Positions 51,801 through 62,599 of a stretch of DNA of 64,000 bases are shown piece by piece. Numbering within the stretch: position 1 is the first letter of the stretch; each line of letters opens with the position of its first letter. Origin of the DNA: Cheilinus undulatus. Lineage: Eukaryota; Chordata; Actinopteri; Labriformes; Labridae. The notes beneath the pieces were generated by a model, which had not been told where the DNA came from, did not search any database, and was given only the letters and a program-made list of their open reading frames with translations. The position numbers and the translations under genes are program-made. The stretch lies in assembly GCF_018320785.1 (NCBI RefSeq), contig NC_054875.1, forward strand, positions 35,443,657 to 35,507,656, given 5' to 3'.

Positions 51801-54800
51801 CAAGACGGGATAAGATTTTGGTCACATAAGCCTTGTTTCCATTAGGGGGTCTGGTTTTCCTGTGATACTGTCAGTTACTGTACTCATTTCTTGTCTGCCT
51901 TTATTTATTTCCTCATATTGTGGTTTTTGAACAACTTTGTGTTCACATACACTAAATGGACAAAAGTATATGACCGTCTGACCATTACAGCACAAAGGAC
52001 TGTTATGATATTTTGTTCAAACACATGCACTCCTGATATGGTAGATTTGTAGCTTTCTGCAGCTATAACAGCATCCATTCTCCTTGGAATGGTTTCCACA
52101 AGTTTTTGGAGTGTTTCTGTGGGAATTTGTGCCCATTCATTCTGTAGAGCATTAATGACGACAGGCACTGATGTTGGATGAGAAGGCCTGGCTCGCAAGC
52201 TCCATCCTAGTTCATCCCAAAGGTGCTCAATAGGGTTGCGAGCTCTGTACAGGCCAGTCAAGTTCTTCCAAACCAAACTCATCAAACCATGTCTTTATAG
52301 TACTTGCTTTGTGCACTGGGGCAGAGCTATGTTAGAAAAGAAAAGGGCCTTTCCCAGACTGATGCCACAAGATTGGAAGAATAGCATTTTCCAAAATGTC
52401 TTGGTATGCTGAAGTATTAAGATTGCCCTTCACCGGAGATAAGGGGCCTCGTCCAAACCCCGAAAAACAGCACCATACCATTATCCCCCCTCCACCAACC
52501 GTCACAGTGAGCACAATGCAGTCAGGCAGGTAATGTATTCCAAGCAGCTGCCAAACACAGACTCACCAATCTGACTACCAAACAGAGAAGTGTGGTTTAT
52601 CACTCCATAAAGTACGTTTCCACTGCTCCACAGTCCAGTGTTGGTGTGCTTTACACCACTCCCTTTGATGCTTTGCATTGGATTTGGTAATGTTAGGCTT
52701 GCATACACACAAACACAGTTGTTGTTTTTGTGCCTGCTCTGTGATGTTATGTGGCCGAGTTATTGTTGTGTTCCTAAACTCTTACACATTTTAATAACAT
52801 CACAGTTGAAGATGAAATTTCACAATCTCATTGCAAAGGTTGCATCTATCACAGTACCATGCCTGAAATCACAGAGCTCTTCAGAATGACACATTTTGTA
52901 TTACATATGTTTGCAAAAGGAGACTGCATGGCCAGGTGCTTGATTTTATACACCTGTGGTAACAGGTCTGATTGAACCACCTGAATTCAATAATTAACAG
53001 GTGTGACAAATACTTTTGTCCATATAGTGTATCTGTTTGTTTTCACCTAGCATATTTTGATTATCTGCCTATGAGGCACATTGTAACATTGATTATGAAA
53101 GGTGGTTCATGAATTAAGTTAGCTTTTATTTTACTGTGGTTTTGAAACAGGCATCCATATAGTTTGATTTTAATAAGAATCACATCAAAATTTAGAAATC
53201 TGACATAATTACAGCCCTGCTTCACAGGTGGTCAAAACTTAAACAAAACTTTAAATGGTTTGTGGCCTTGCTAATACTTCATCTAGGGCCATTATTTCAT
53301 CCTGTATTTATTACATTTTGGTTTTAATGGCTCTATTAAAATCATGCCAAATTAGCTATTAGCATTTCCTATCTGTAGTACATCCCGGAATGTACCTTAA
53401 GCTCTTTCAGGGCTACTGTAATGATGAGGACAACTTAAAACCTTGAAGACTTTAAGGCCAGCTCTGGAGATATGGGAATATAAGTTTTCACCCATGATTC
53501 TACCAATCCCATTTAGCATTAAGTGTAAAATTAAGGTGTGTTAGGATCATGTCTGTGTATTCAAGTGTACCTAGTTATAACTAACAGCTTATGATTTCTG
53601 TGCAAATTGCAGAAAAAAACTACCACTTCCTGAACAATAGTTGAAATCATTTTGTTCGAGTCCCCTAAGAGCAGGAGCGCTGCTGTTCTCAAGCTCTGTC
53701 TTCTATTTTAGACTTTTGTGCTCTTAGGGTTTTATTCACCAAAACACAAAGACAGCTGTCTTTAATGGGTATCTGACTTTGTAATAAACTTGTTACTGAT
53801 TCTGAAAATAGGATTTAAAAGCACTTTAACTACCTCGGAGCTATGTGCCACATCTTGATAGCCTGTCTTCCAAAATTTCTAATAAACAGGACAAATCAGC
53901 TTTATAACTGCATTTAAAAACTGCCCATTGTTTTCAGAAGACAGTCATTCACATGGCTTTTTTATGTTTGCTCTATCTAGTATTTTGTGCCGCATCATCA
54001 CTGATTTCCGACTCACCGCTGACTTGCGTACACTGCCTCGTGGTCTTGGCACAGGTCGGCTGGACTTGGTCTCAATAATATCTGAACCGGGTCCCACTGG
54101 GAGGTTCTGGTGCTGTTTGGTCCTCTGTGCCTGCAGAGCCAGCTGATAGGCCACCTCAAACGCCTGGCCGAGGGTCAGTATGATCTCATAGGTCAGATTC
54201 TATACAGGGAGAAAGACGAAGAAGAAGTGCAAGCTGCTTTGAGATTTTTCTTCAATTTTCCCTGCCCAGAGAAGAAGCCTAAACCCAGTTTGCAGAGACA
54301 GAACAACACATCAAAACAAAGTTTCTTTTCCCCTCTTGAAAACAAAATTGCGTAACATGAAGTGGCAGTAATCTCCAGAGTATTTTGCAGCAGCAAGCAG
54401 CTCCTCTCAGTACCTGGAGTGGATTCATCCGCTGCAGCTTAGTATTAAAGCTGCTGCTTGCTACACTCTATTGTTACACTCTGACAGCTTCCAAACATGA
54501 CAAAGCACCTCAGAGTAAAGACAGAGGGTTCAAGCTTCTCACCGCAAGCCTCTGCAAGTTAAAAAGCAACAACATGCCACAGAAGCAGAACTCTGAAATA
54601 ACACACATCCTTTAGGGAAAGCCATGCCTGCTCACTCTGATGTGACTCGGAGCTAACGCTGCAGACAGGACAAGATCAGCTCTATACTGTCTTTGTGTGC
54701 TGACGATGGCAGCTGGTGGAGGCTGATAGCAGCAGTTATGATCGATATTGTTTAAAATAACTGATTGCATCTCATGACAGATGTGGCTTTTGATGGTTAT

Positions 54801-57800
54801 CAACCTGCTTTAGCACTTTCTAAAGGGCAGCCTTTGTTTCAGGGAATCACAGACAGGAACCTGAGCATCACTGTCAGGCTGACTTTGGTCTGCAGTGGCC
54901 CGGGCTGCATTATGAGGCAGATTAGCAGGATAATCATCGGATCTCCAAAGGGACAGGGTAAGTAATGAAGGGCTAGTTATCATGGTTGGAGTAGCACAGG
55001 GAGGCAATCAACCCCAACTGGACTGTGACACCTTGGGAAGATAGGCCAGTCTAGAGATAACACTGTCACATCTAGTCAGTGTAAATACACCAGCTGGTGC
55101 TAGAGGAATTCAGATTCACAAGTGAGGATTGTTAAACACTTTTCTTCTTAGTAATTACACAGGATGTCATCCACAGTCCATAACTTGTGAATTGCAGTAT
55201 ATTCAGTTTTGCATCCTGTCTTCGGTGCATTTAATATACTCTGAAAACCACTGATGTATGCATTAAACTAGGGGCTGATTGTGTTGTTGCATCCTTAGTA
55301 ATTACATCGTGCTTATTTTAAAAAGAAAAACAGATACACAGTCCACATCATGGTGGAATAAGCTGACATAATTCCCTCTGGGATGCATAAACCTGCTTTT
55401 TTTTGAGTGAAAACAACAAGACATCAAGCGTTTTCTTACCACGTCAACTGTGCTGAACACGTGGCAGTAGTGATGGCTGGTTTGCAGGTCCTTTGTGATA
55501 TAAGCAAATGTGCACAAGTCCTCTGGATCCTGGGCTGCACATGATATGTTACGGATTTCATGCTCAGCGATGATGTTCTGCAAAAGGAAAAGAAGCTTAT
55601 CAAAATAGATAAAACAAACATATTGCCGCTACTAAGCTAAACTTGATGTATAACCTCATTGATGGATATGCAGTTCTAAAAATACGGACTTCAACATGGA
55701 ACATGGATGAAGCAGCTGACCTTATTTGCTGCATCGATGAACTTCACACCCTTGTAGGTGATGGAGAGGACGATGGTGGGGACTTTTCTCATTTGTTCTG
55801 TCGACCTCTGTAGGAAAAAGGAAACCACAAAGATGGGACATCAGTACGCTTTCATAGTCCCTTATCTTTATTATTCTGTGTTTTTATCTGGAGAAAAAAA
55901 CCTTTAGCATACCCGCATTTTGGCACAGGCATCCTGCGTGGACTCTGTACCCCGGAGATCCTTGATAAGCATGGAACCGAGGTACTTCAAGAGACAAGAA
56001 GAGGAAGATAAACGCAAGATTAGGGTACAGTGCCTATATAAAGATTCACACCCTTTGGAGTTTTAACCTTTTATTTGTTTTATAAATCAGTCATGGTCAA
56101 TATAATTTGGCTTTTTTGACCACAAAATTACAAGAAACCTTAAAATGTCAAGTCAAAAAAGATTTCTTCATAGTAATGTATATTACACAAAAACATATTA
56201 AGATAAAATAAGTGACTGCATAAATATTCACCCCCTTAAAAAGTGACTGACCTAATTCAACAGAGGTCCAGCCAGTTGGTGCTAGTAGTCTCACAATTAG
56301 TAAAATGAGGATCAGCTGAGTGCAGTGATTGTGTTTCAGGTGATTTAAGTATAAAGACACCTGTGTCTGGAAGGTCCAGTCATGAGTTAATCAGCATACC
56401 TGGCTACCATTACACCATGAAAACAAAAAACACGCCAAGAAACTCAGAGAAAAGGTTATTTAAAAGTATAAGTCAGGGGATGGACACAAAAAACATTACA
56501 AGGCACTGAACATCCCCGGAGTTCAGTTAAATCCATCACCAAGAAATGGAAGGAATATGGCACATGTGTAAATCTGCCTAGATCAGGTTGTCTTCACAAA
56601 CTGAGAGACCGTGTAAGAATGAGACTAGTGAGGGAGGCCACCAAGACATCTATGACTACTCTGAAGGAGTTTCAAGCTTCAGCAGCTGAGATGGGAGAAA
56701 CTCTGCAAACAACAGTTGCTCGGGTTCTTCACCAGTCAAAGCTTTATGGAAGAGTTGCAAAAAGAAAGCTACTGTTGAAGAAAACTTATTCAATCTTGAG
56801 TAGAGTTCATCAAAAGGCATGTGGGTGACGCCATGGTCAAGCAGAAGAAATTTTTTTTGGTCTGAAGAGACCAAAATGGTGCTTTTGGCCATTAGACAAT
56901 ACACTATGTTTCGCAGACACCAAGCACACCATCCCCTCTGGGAAGCATGGTGGTGGCAGCATCATGCTGTGGGGATGCTTTTCAGCAGCTGGCCCTGGAA
57001 GCTTTGTAAAGGTAGAGGGTAAAATGAATGGAGCAAAACAGGAAAAACTTCGAGGAAAATCTTATTCAAACTGCAAAAGAACTAAAGCTTGGGAGAAGAT
57101 TTTTTCTCCAGCAAGACAATGACCAGAAACATACAGCGAAACCTAAACATAAATGGTTTAAAGACAACAAGGTGAATGTTCTGGAGTGGCTGCGTCAAAG
57201 TCCAGACCTCAATCCAATAGAGAATTTGTGGCTGGACTTGAAAGTGCTGTTCAAGCATGATCCCTGTGATTTATAAAATTAATAAACGGGTAAAACCTCC
57301 AAGGGGGTGAATACTTTTTTTAAGGCACTGTATATGTAAAATTAAAAGTACATTCTGAAGAAATGTAAAATGATTTCAATTACATTTGCTTCATAGGCGC
57401 AGGATTCAAAGATGAGCTTCTCAGGCTGATGGTGCCAGTTCTGGACTGGTGCGTATGGCGCTGCAAGGCTGGGCGGCCGGAGGGTCAGACGAGGCTCTCG
57501 ATGCCGCTCTTCATACCTTTCCTATGAGGAAAAAGAGAAATTATGAGTTGTTGGAATCTTAACATAAAATTCACAGACCTGTAAAAATGAGAAAATTAAA
57601 GCAGGACATACATGTGATCTGTGTCGTTCACCACGATATCTTTGGCTAACATCATAGTCGCTTTCCTGAACTTTCTTCCTGCCTGACTCTCCAGCAGGCA
57701 GCAGAGGGTCCATCGAGCGTCCAGAGTATGACTCCATTTGACTGAGAGGGGACGAAGACTGGGATCCAGGAAGGTCTTGACACTAGAGAGTTTGACACAG

Positions 57801-59336
57801 TTAGTTTTACCATAATAAAAGAACAAAGACTGTCATTCATCTTTTATAAAAATCTGCCAAATATGGACACTAAAAAAAAACGCAGACTTGAAAAGTGATG
57901 GTGTAGTAAACTCACCCTGATCTGAGACAGTCGTGGAGGTTTCACTGGAGGCTCCTCGTAGGGTCTTTCTGCTAACGAAGCAATGATGCGTTTCCTGTGA
58001 CCAAGTAGGGAAATCTTTAGCACCTACAGGAAAGAGGAAATAATCTGGTGAGTGTGTGGGGTAGAAGATCAGGAAGCAAAAGTGATAGAAAGTTGTATTC
58101 CGACCAAGAAACAGAGGCTGCTGCTTTACTTCATACATCTTAGTTCTGTGCCTCCACATTAAATAAGACGCTTCTTTTCTAAAAATAACTATCAATACAG
58201 CATCTTTGGTTTATTCCATTAACAAAGACTTGTCATATTGATAGTTAGCATTGCATATTTAAGCTTTCCGCTTTCGTCCACATTATCTAATGACATTTTA
58301 GTATGTTTCTTTCAAGTTTAGAGTCTTCTGCTTTCCCCAACCAAAACTAAACAGTCTGACTTCTCCCTTCTCCTGACTTTTTCTTTTACACTCTGTGAAG
58401 CTAATTTCACCCTCTGATACTCCCTTTGGTCCGTGTACGTCACTGTGACTCACGTTGACAATCTCCAGCTCCCACAGGTTTTTGACACAGTCCAGAGAGC
58501 GGTAGCCGCTGGCCAGGAAGTTGTGCAAGTACTCGTGCAGGCCCAGATTCTCCAGCCAAGAGGAGAGGGAGCTGCTGCCATCACAACCCAGAGCTTTCAC
58601 CTGGAAAAATACAGAGACTGTCTGTCAATTTAAGCTTTTAAACCTATTTCCCTTCCTTACATTTTGAATGAAATCCAGACAGTTTTTCTATAAATGTATA
58701 TTTGCTCATATGTCAAGGGAAATAAGTTAGAATTAGAATTATACAGCAAGTCAGACTTAAACATGACAAAAAAAAAACAAAACAAAAAAAAACAAACAAA
58801 CAAAAAACAAAACACCATTAAAGTTGGTCTTTTGTCTGCTTGAAGAACAATTTTAAAGCTTTACTTTACAAACAGATTAATCTGACAGCTGCAACTAGGA
58901 GAGGAAATTGAAATGAACAGTTCTGCACAAAGGCAGATCACACTTGGACAAGTCTCTCTTCTTTTCCTTTTTCATTAAATATTTAGTAGTTATCTAAAGT
59001 TTTGGATCTCTTTTGGTCTCTTATTTAGCTAAACCATCTCATAGTTCAAAAGGGAAATAATTCCTTTGTGAAACTCTGAACAAAAAATACACTTTATAAA
59101 AGCTGTCTGGCCCCAGCTAGACCCTTTTATTATGAGGGGTTCTATAATTAATGCGGTATTTCTCATGTAAGGCCTAGATTTGTGAAATAATTCAAGGGAT
59201 GTCAGCAATATTACAAAGGTTAAGTAGTTCTCCTCATGTGTTCCTGTACTTATACGATTAAATAAATAAATAAATAAATAATACAGTATATATACATACA
59301 CACATATATTTATTTATTATTATTATTTTATTAATT

Positions 59337-59372
<36 letters not shown>

Positions 59373-61072
59373 CTGCAATATTTCTTTGAAGAGTGGGGTA
59401 CAGTGGAAGTGAATTGTGCAGAAAAGCACAAGTACTTGGAAACTGCACCAAAGCTCTTGTGAAGAATTGCCTTGTGTTGAACCCGTGTGGTCATTTCTTG
59501 TGACAGTCCCTCAGTGAGAACATTTTCAAAGGAAACGGCTGTCTGCAGTGTAATTTTGACACTGACAAGTACCCCCCGACAGCAGATTCAGGTAAGCAAA
59601 AACTCTAAAAAGAAATAATCCAATGTGTTTCAGATGGTCTCATTTGCTTTACAGCACACTAAAAGTTATCTGTGTTAATTTAAGTGTGTTTCATAATCAA
59701 CTAAAAACACCATAAAGGAGCCTTAAGAGTGGTACACATGTTAATTTCATGTTAATTTCTCAGCCTCAATAGTTTGTTATAAAGGCAGATGGCAGCTTCT
59801 AATTTAACATTAGAAGCAATAAAACACATTGTGATTGGAGATCCAAATAGTGATAGAGATCATAGTGATTGGAGAGGTGACACTTTGACTCGATAGTTGG
59901 TCTGCTAAATCAATAATCAGAGAGCCCCCTCTCATAGCTGTTGTAGTTACAGTTAGATAAACCAAGTCTTTTCAGTGTGGCGGGTTGAAATGTTACTTCC
60001 ACATGGTTTAAAGGTGTGCTTCAGATGTCTGCAAGAGCAATTTTCATTTCATAATCCAGGAGTATTTTTCATCATGTTTCCTAACCTGAAGATTAATTAT
60101 GAAAAATGCCTCCCTTGGGCTATACTCCATGGACGACCTCACCGGTAATTTAACCTATTAAAAATCACAAAGAATACTCACAAAGGACTGCACCTTGCCT
60201 CTTTTTTGCCTGTGTGACACCTTAATATCATGGTTTTAAATGGCACAGAGAATTTGACTTTATTCTTTTACTATTTTGAATCAATCAAATTTTATAAAAT
60301 TCAGTCAAACCACAGGACATTTTCAGTTGTTCCAATGTGAAGGTACCTGGTGACAAGAGATTATGTCTAATGGACCACCTGTGGAACAAACTACCAGAGA
60401 GGTCCTCTACATCTGATAACTCTTCTTTCTCAAACAGGTATTAAAAGATTTTTATTCTCATTAATCCCTGCTTGCATTGATGCTAATGCACCATGCTGCT
60501 GCTGGCAAAGCTTAACCTCCTCCACCCCAGCCTCCTCCTTTATAGCATAAAGCTTGTTGCACCTTTGTATTCAGATTCATGCTACTATGGATTAATTGCT
60601 TGCAAACTAATTTTATTGTACTCAATATGCATTGTCATAAATGTATTTATCCATGTGGGGTTTATAGCCATGCACTCCCTGGAAAGTGAAAACATGCTGC
60701 TTGACTAACCCAGGGAGCATCTTTTTAGCAGAGCCTTCTCTGCCAAGTAAAACTGTATATCCATTTTGTAATAAAATGGTTAAATATATGAGAGTGTTCC
60801 TGACAAAAGTATTTGTTTTTTAATAGATCTAAAATGTTTAGCAGCTTTGCAAGTAAAAACACTGCCTTTTCTGTTATTTTTACTGAATATCATTTTCTTG
60901 ATTCTCCTTATATTTTATTTCAATATCTTTCAGCTGTCTTCAAATGCTTATAGAATGATCAATGATCTGTTACCTTAGGTAACGAACGCGCTGCATGAAG
61001 AATTTTCTTTCTGTGGCTTGGATCGGTGATGCCAATCTCTCTCAGGTCCTGGTCCTCCATCACATTGCTCCC
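45723..61072 (-). CDS. anks1a: anks1a (ankyrin repeat and SAM domain 1A, Odin), C-terminal 419 residues in ten exons
   Basis: ANKS1A is a cytoplasmic adaptor that binds Eph and EGF receptor tyrosine kinases through its SAM and PTB domains. Ten exons joined in phase 0 encode the second half of SAM1, SAM2 with an HRKRI basic patch, a Ser/Pro linker, the PTB domain and a tail ending KYETTIF. Paralogue choice rests on the SAM2 block ([15 protein letters not shown]), the PTB block [16 protein letters not shown] and the tail [14 protein letters not shown]. These match ANKS1A better than ANKS1B, which has [16 protein letters not shown]. The ankyrin repeats and start codon lie beyond 64000. The reading frame is intact and all splice sites are GT..AG. 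Which teleost duplicate this is (aa or ab) cannot be told. Confidence 0.93.
46168..47170 (-). mobile_element. Tc1-like transposon, decayed
   Basis: The terminal repeats are the left end tacactttatggacaaaag and, inverted from the right end, tacactatatggacaaaag, at TA dinucleotides. The minus strand retains short transposase scraps only. It lies in the last anks1a intron and is a sister of 51948..53031. Confidence 0.85.
47171..47385 (+). mobile_element. LINE 3' tail
   Basis: It ends with ggggatcaataaagttatct, the same terminus type as the copy ending at 13350. It directly abuts the Tc1 copy on its left. Confidence 0.45.
47672..48712. mobile_element. hAT element split by a nested Tc1 MITE
   Basis: The ends are CAGTAATCAACTGG and, inverted from the right, CAGGGGTCATCAAC. 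The flanking octamers ctctaaac and ccctaaaa agree at 6 of 8. About 495 bp of non-coding hAT sequence remain once the insert is removed. Confidence 0.65.
48022..48568 (+). mobile_element. 547-bp Tc1 MITE nested in a hAT element
   Basis: The left end tacagtgcttaacaaattta matches the inverted right end tacacagtgcttaacaaatt. Near the right end the plus strand still encodes [28 protein letters not shown], the N-terminal DNA-binding start of a Tc1 transposase. The remainder of the gene is gone. Confidence 0.85.
49705..50035 (+). repeat. polypurine-biased tract
   Basis: This is a long run of G/A-rich sequence on the plus strand (gagaaaaggagaagaagaag and similar), hence polypyrimidine in the anks1a pre-mRNA. 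It creates Leu/Ser-rich open frames on the minus strand that are not genes. Confidence 0.6.
51948..53031 (-). mobile_element. Tc1-like transposon with recognisable transposase remnants
   Basis: The terminal repeats are tacactaaatggacaaaagt and, inverted, tacactatatggacaaaagt. Minus-strand fragments include [20 protein letters not shown] (52500-52440), [18 protein letters not shown] (52240-52190) and [12 protein letters not shown]. The [11 protein letters not shown] box has lost its start, and the frame is broken at least twice. Confidence 0.88.
54017..54199 (-). CDS. anks1a: anks1a exon: PTB C-terminal helix and tail
   Basis: This exon has 61 codons. [20 protein letters not shown] is the PTB closing helix, followed by ALQAQ and a tail with [20 protein letters not shown]. 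The donor GTGAGT opens an 8.2-kb intron. Confidence 0.94.
55440..55577 (-). CDS. anks1a: anks1a exon: PTB domain
   Basis: This exon has 46 codons, [20 protein letters not shown] followed by [20 protein letters not shown] and FSTVDV. This is the most conserved part of the PTB domain. The C of LCTF and the QTS of KDLQTS are ANKS1A-type residues. The donor is GTAAGA. Confidence 0.95.
55721..55807 (-). CDS. anks1a: anks1a exon: PTB domain
   Basis: This exon has 29 codons, [20 protein letters not shown] and then VKFIDAANK. These are the central PTB strands. The acceptor is CCTACAG and the donor GTCAGC, a permitted but weaker site. Confidence 0.93.
55913..55984 (-). CDS. anks1a: anks1a exon: PTB domain
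   Basis: This 24-codon exon, [20 protein letters not shown] then AKMR, is nearly invariant between fish and human in the family. The intron before it (55985..57383) holds a full-length decayed Tc1 element. Confidence 0.94.
56026..57332 (+). mobile_element. near full-length decayed Tc1-like transposon in an anks1a intron
   Basis: The ends are tacagtgcctatataaagat and, inverted, tacagtgccttaaaaaaagt. The plus strand reads an N-terminal part ([20 protein letters not shown]...), [19 protein letters not shown] near 56945, and [13 protein letters not shown] with [16 protein letters not shown] near 57110-57240. Frameshifts separate the blocks. It sits antisense to anks1a between two PTB exons, 52 bp from the exon at 57384. 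Confidence 0.9.
57384..57521 (-). CDS. anks1a: anks1a exon: linker and start of PTB domain
   Basis: This exon has 46 codons. [20 protein letters not shown] is followed by [16 protein letters not shown], the lead-in and first strand of the PTB fold. The next exon directly continues it with YLGSML. The acceptor is CCTCATAG and the donor GTAATT. Confidence 0.92.
57612..57782 (-). CDS. anks1a: anks1a exon: SAM-PTB linker
   Basis: This exon has 57 codons and begins [20 protein letters not shown]. It aligns with [20 protein letters not shown] of human ANKS1A and continues [17 protein letters not shown]. It is low-complexity, Ser-rich and variable near its end. The donor is GTATGT. Confidence 0.9.
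57916..58023 (-). CDS. anks1a: anks1a exon: end of SAM2 and basic patch
   Basis: This exon has 36 codons, [20 protein letters not shown] and then [16 protein letters not shown]. The HRKRI patch is the segment described as a nuclear-localisation signal in the paralogue AIDA-1 (ANKS1B). The donor is GTGAGT. Confidence 0.93.
58454..58600 (-). CDS. anks1a: anks1a exon: SAM domain 2, first part
   Basis: This exon has 49 codons, from [20 protein letters not shown] to NLWELEIVN, with donor GTGAGT. The [20 protein letters not shown] segment is the SAM core (human ANKS1A [20 protein letters not shown]). Confidence 0.94.
58767..58814. repeat. A/C-rich simple repeat
   Basis: A run of AAAAC and AAAC units. 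Confidence 0.85.
59258..59370. repeat. compound (AAAT)n and (AT)n microsatellites
   Basis: A (TAAA)n run at 59258..59282 is followed by mixed TATT units and a (TA)n run at 59339..59367. Confidence 0.9.
60320..60804 (+). mobile_element. LINE-like 3' fragment; its right part is the inverted partner of 14621..14944
   Basis: Near 60376 the plus strand reads [10 protein letters not shown], reminiscent of the LWNxLP tail found at the C-terminus of fish reverse transcriptases. The following 350 bp match the reverse complement of 14621..14944 at high identity. It lies in an anks1a intron, antisense to the gene. Confidence 0.5.
60974..61072 (-). CDS. anks1a: anks1a exon: second half of SAM domain 1
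   Basis: Ninety-nine nt between acceptor CCCTGCAG-type and donor GTAACA encode [15 protein letters not shown]...RSLPK. The LREIGI and HRKKIL segments are the C-terminal helices of a SAM fold. The first half of SAM1 must lie in an exon above 64000, because none is visible in 61073-64000. Confidence 0.92.
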
Positions 61073-62599
61073 CTGCAGAACGAAATACAAAGAAGAAGGC
61101 TCTTGTTATATAATACAGCTTTAGATTTAAAAGGCAACAATACTCAAGTGAAATCCGAATGACTCTGCAGTACTGGCAAGGAAACACAGAGAGACAGACT
61201 CCTGTGCAGCATGTAAAATACCATATAAATAAATCTCCAGTTAATCAAATTTATCATAACCCAGAGAACAGACTGCCTGGTGCCAGTGTTAACATCTACA
61301 CTAGTAAGACTATTCCTCTATGAGAAAAGCCTTCCCTGTATAGTAAGTATTGATCATATCTAATGCAACCATTGCAGGAAAAGGTCACATCACTCCTGAC
61401 TGACATGTTCAAACTCCTTCCTCTGAGGGAAAACCCACTGAGTGTAGCATGGAGGCCACATCGATAAGCCCTTAAATGAGACGTACATGTGAGTGCGTGT
61501 ATGGGGGAGGGGGACTGACAGAGATGTGTGTGAGTGATGGTGAAGCCCATCTTTGGTTACACACAGCCCCACCTTTGGGAGTGTGTGGCAGGTAATGGAT
61601 AATGGAGAAAAGAAGCAATAAATCAATGTCAGAAGTGCAGAGTGGTCAGCGATATGAGATGTGGGGGAGAATACGACACGTCGATATCTGACTGTAAGTG
61701 ATGGCTGCAGGGGGTAAAATCAAAACACTGTGATGTGTAAAAGGAAAGACTCCACTCCTACACTCCTGATCGTTCATTATAAATGTCCCGTTAGCTGATC
61801 TCAAGGTTTGGCTGTCAAATACTGTTACAAAGTGATTCTGCTCTAGTGACAATGAGGAAGTCAGGAAGAGCTCTGGGTTTTAAACCTTAAATGCTAACAG
61901 TGTAACTCCAAAGTAGAGGTCAGCAACTGAACCTCATGTGTTTAAGTATCGTCATGCTGCCTCAGGAAGAAATCGTGGAGGCTCAGGGCATACGTAGCTG
62001 ACTCTCCAATATCACGTACAGCAGTGACAGGATAGACGTGCAGCTGTCTGTAGGTCAAACCTGATGGCTTGTTTTTCATGCAGACGCTGTCGATGCAAAC
62101 GAGGAGCAGAAGGGATGAGAGGAGGGCGGTAGTGAAGCTGTCAGTGATGTAAAAAACTGCAGAGTAATCTGTGTAATGCTGCTCATGGAATCACAATGCT
62201 GTTCGTAATTTTGCTGAGTAAGCCTCTGATGTATTGTTTCTCAATGAGGGGGCATGCAGAGTGCATGAGAATGAGATGAGTTGATTGAGAGTTTGCATTT
62301 ATTGGGCTGTGGAAATCTCAGTGAAGATAGGAGGAAGACTGTTTTGATCACCAGACTTTGAAATCATCATAGTAACATGGTCCAGACTGTCCAGCACCAA
62401 CTAAAGACTCCCAGATAGAGGCCTGCAGGCTGACATGCAATATAGGTTTGCTTACGGGAAAAAGTCCTCTAGACGAGACTGAACTAAAGTTATCGTGTGC
62501 ACTCTTAAGATGCTTACGTGACTATAAAAACTGTGTCTGCTGCCTTAATAAAAAGCAAGGAAAGCAGGAAGGAACAAGACTTCAGCAGCAATCACACAA

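Larger units (their letters stand above)
45840..54016 (-). other. anks1a last intron (8.2 kb)
   Basis: This intron is bounded by donor GTGAGT at 54016 and the acceptor at 45840. It is filled by two related Tc1 copies, a LINE 3' end, a hAT element with a nested Tc1 MITE, a polypurine tract and a GGCCGGCTCAGACTACAC repeat from about 51137. No further coding exon was seen. Confidence 0.8.
58601..60973 (-). other. anks1a intron between SAM1 and SAM2 exons
   Basis: The intron contains an A/C-rich tract (58767..58814), AAAT and AT microsatellites (59258..59370) and a LINE-like 3' fragment at about 60320..60804. The rest is AT-rich with no feature. Confidence 0.75.
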
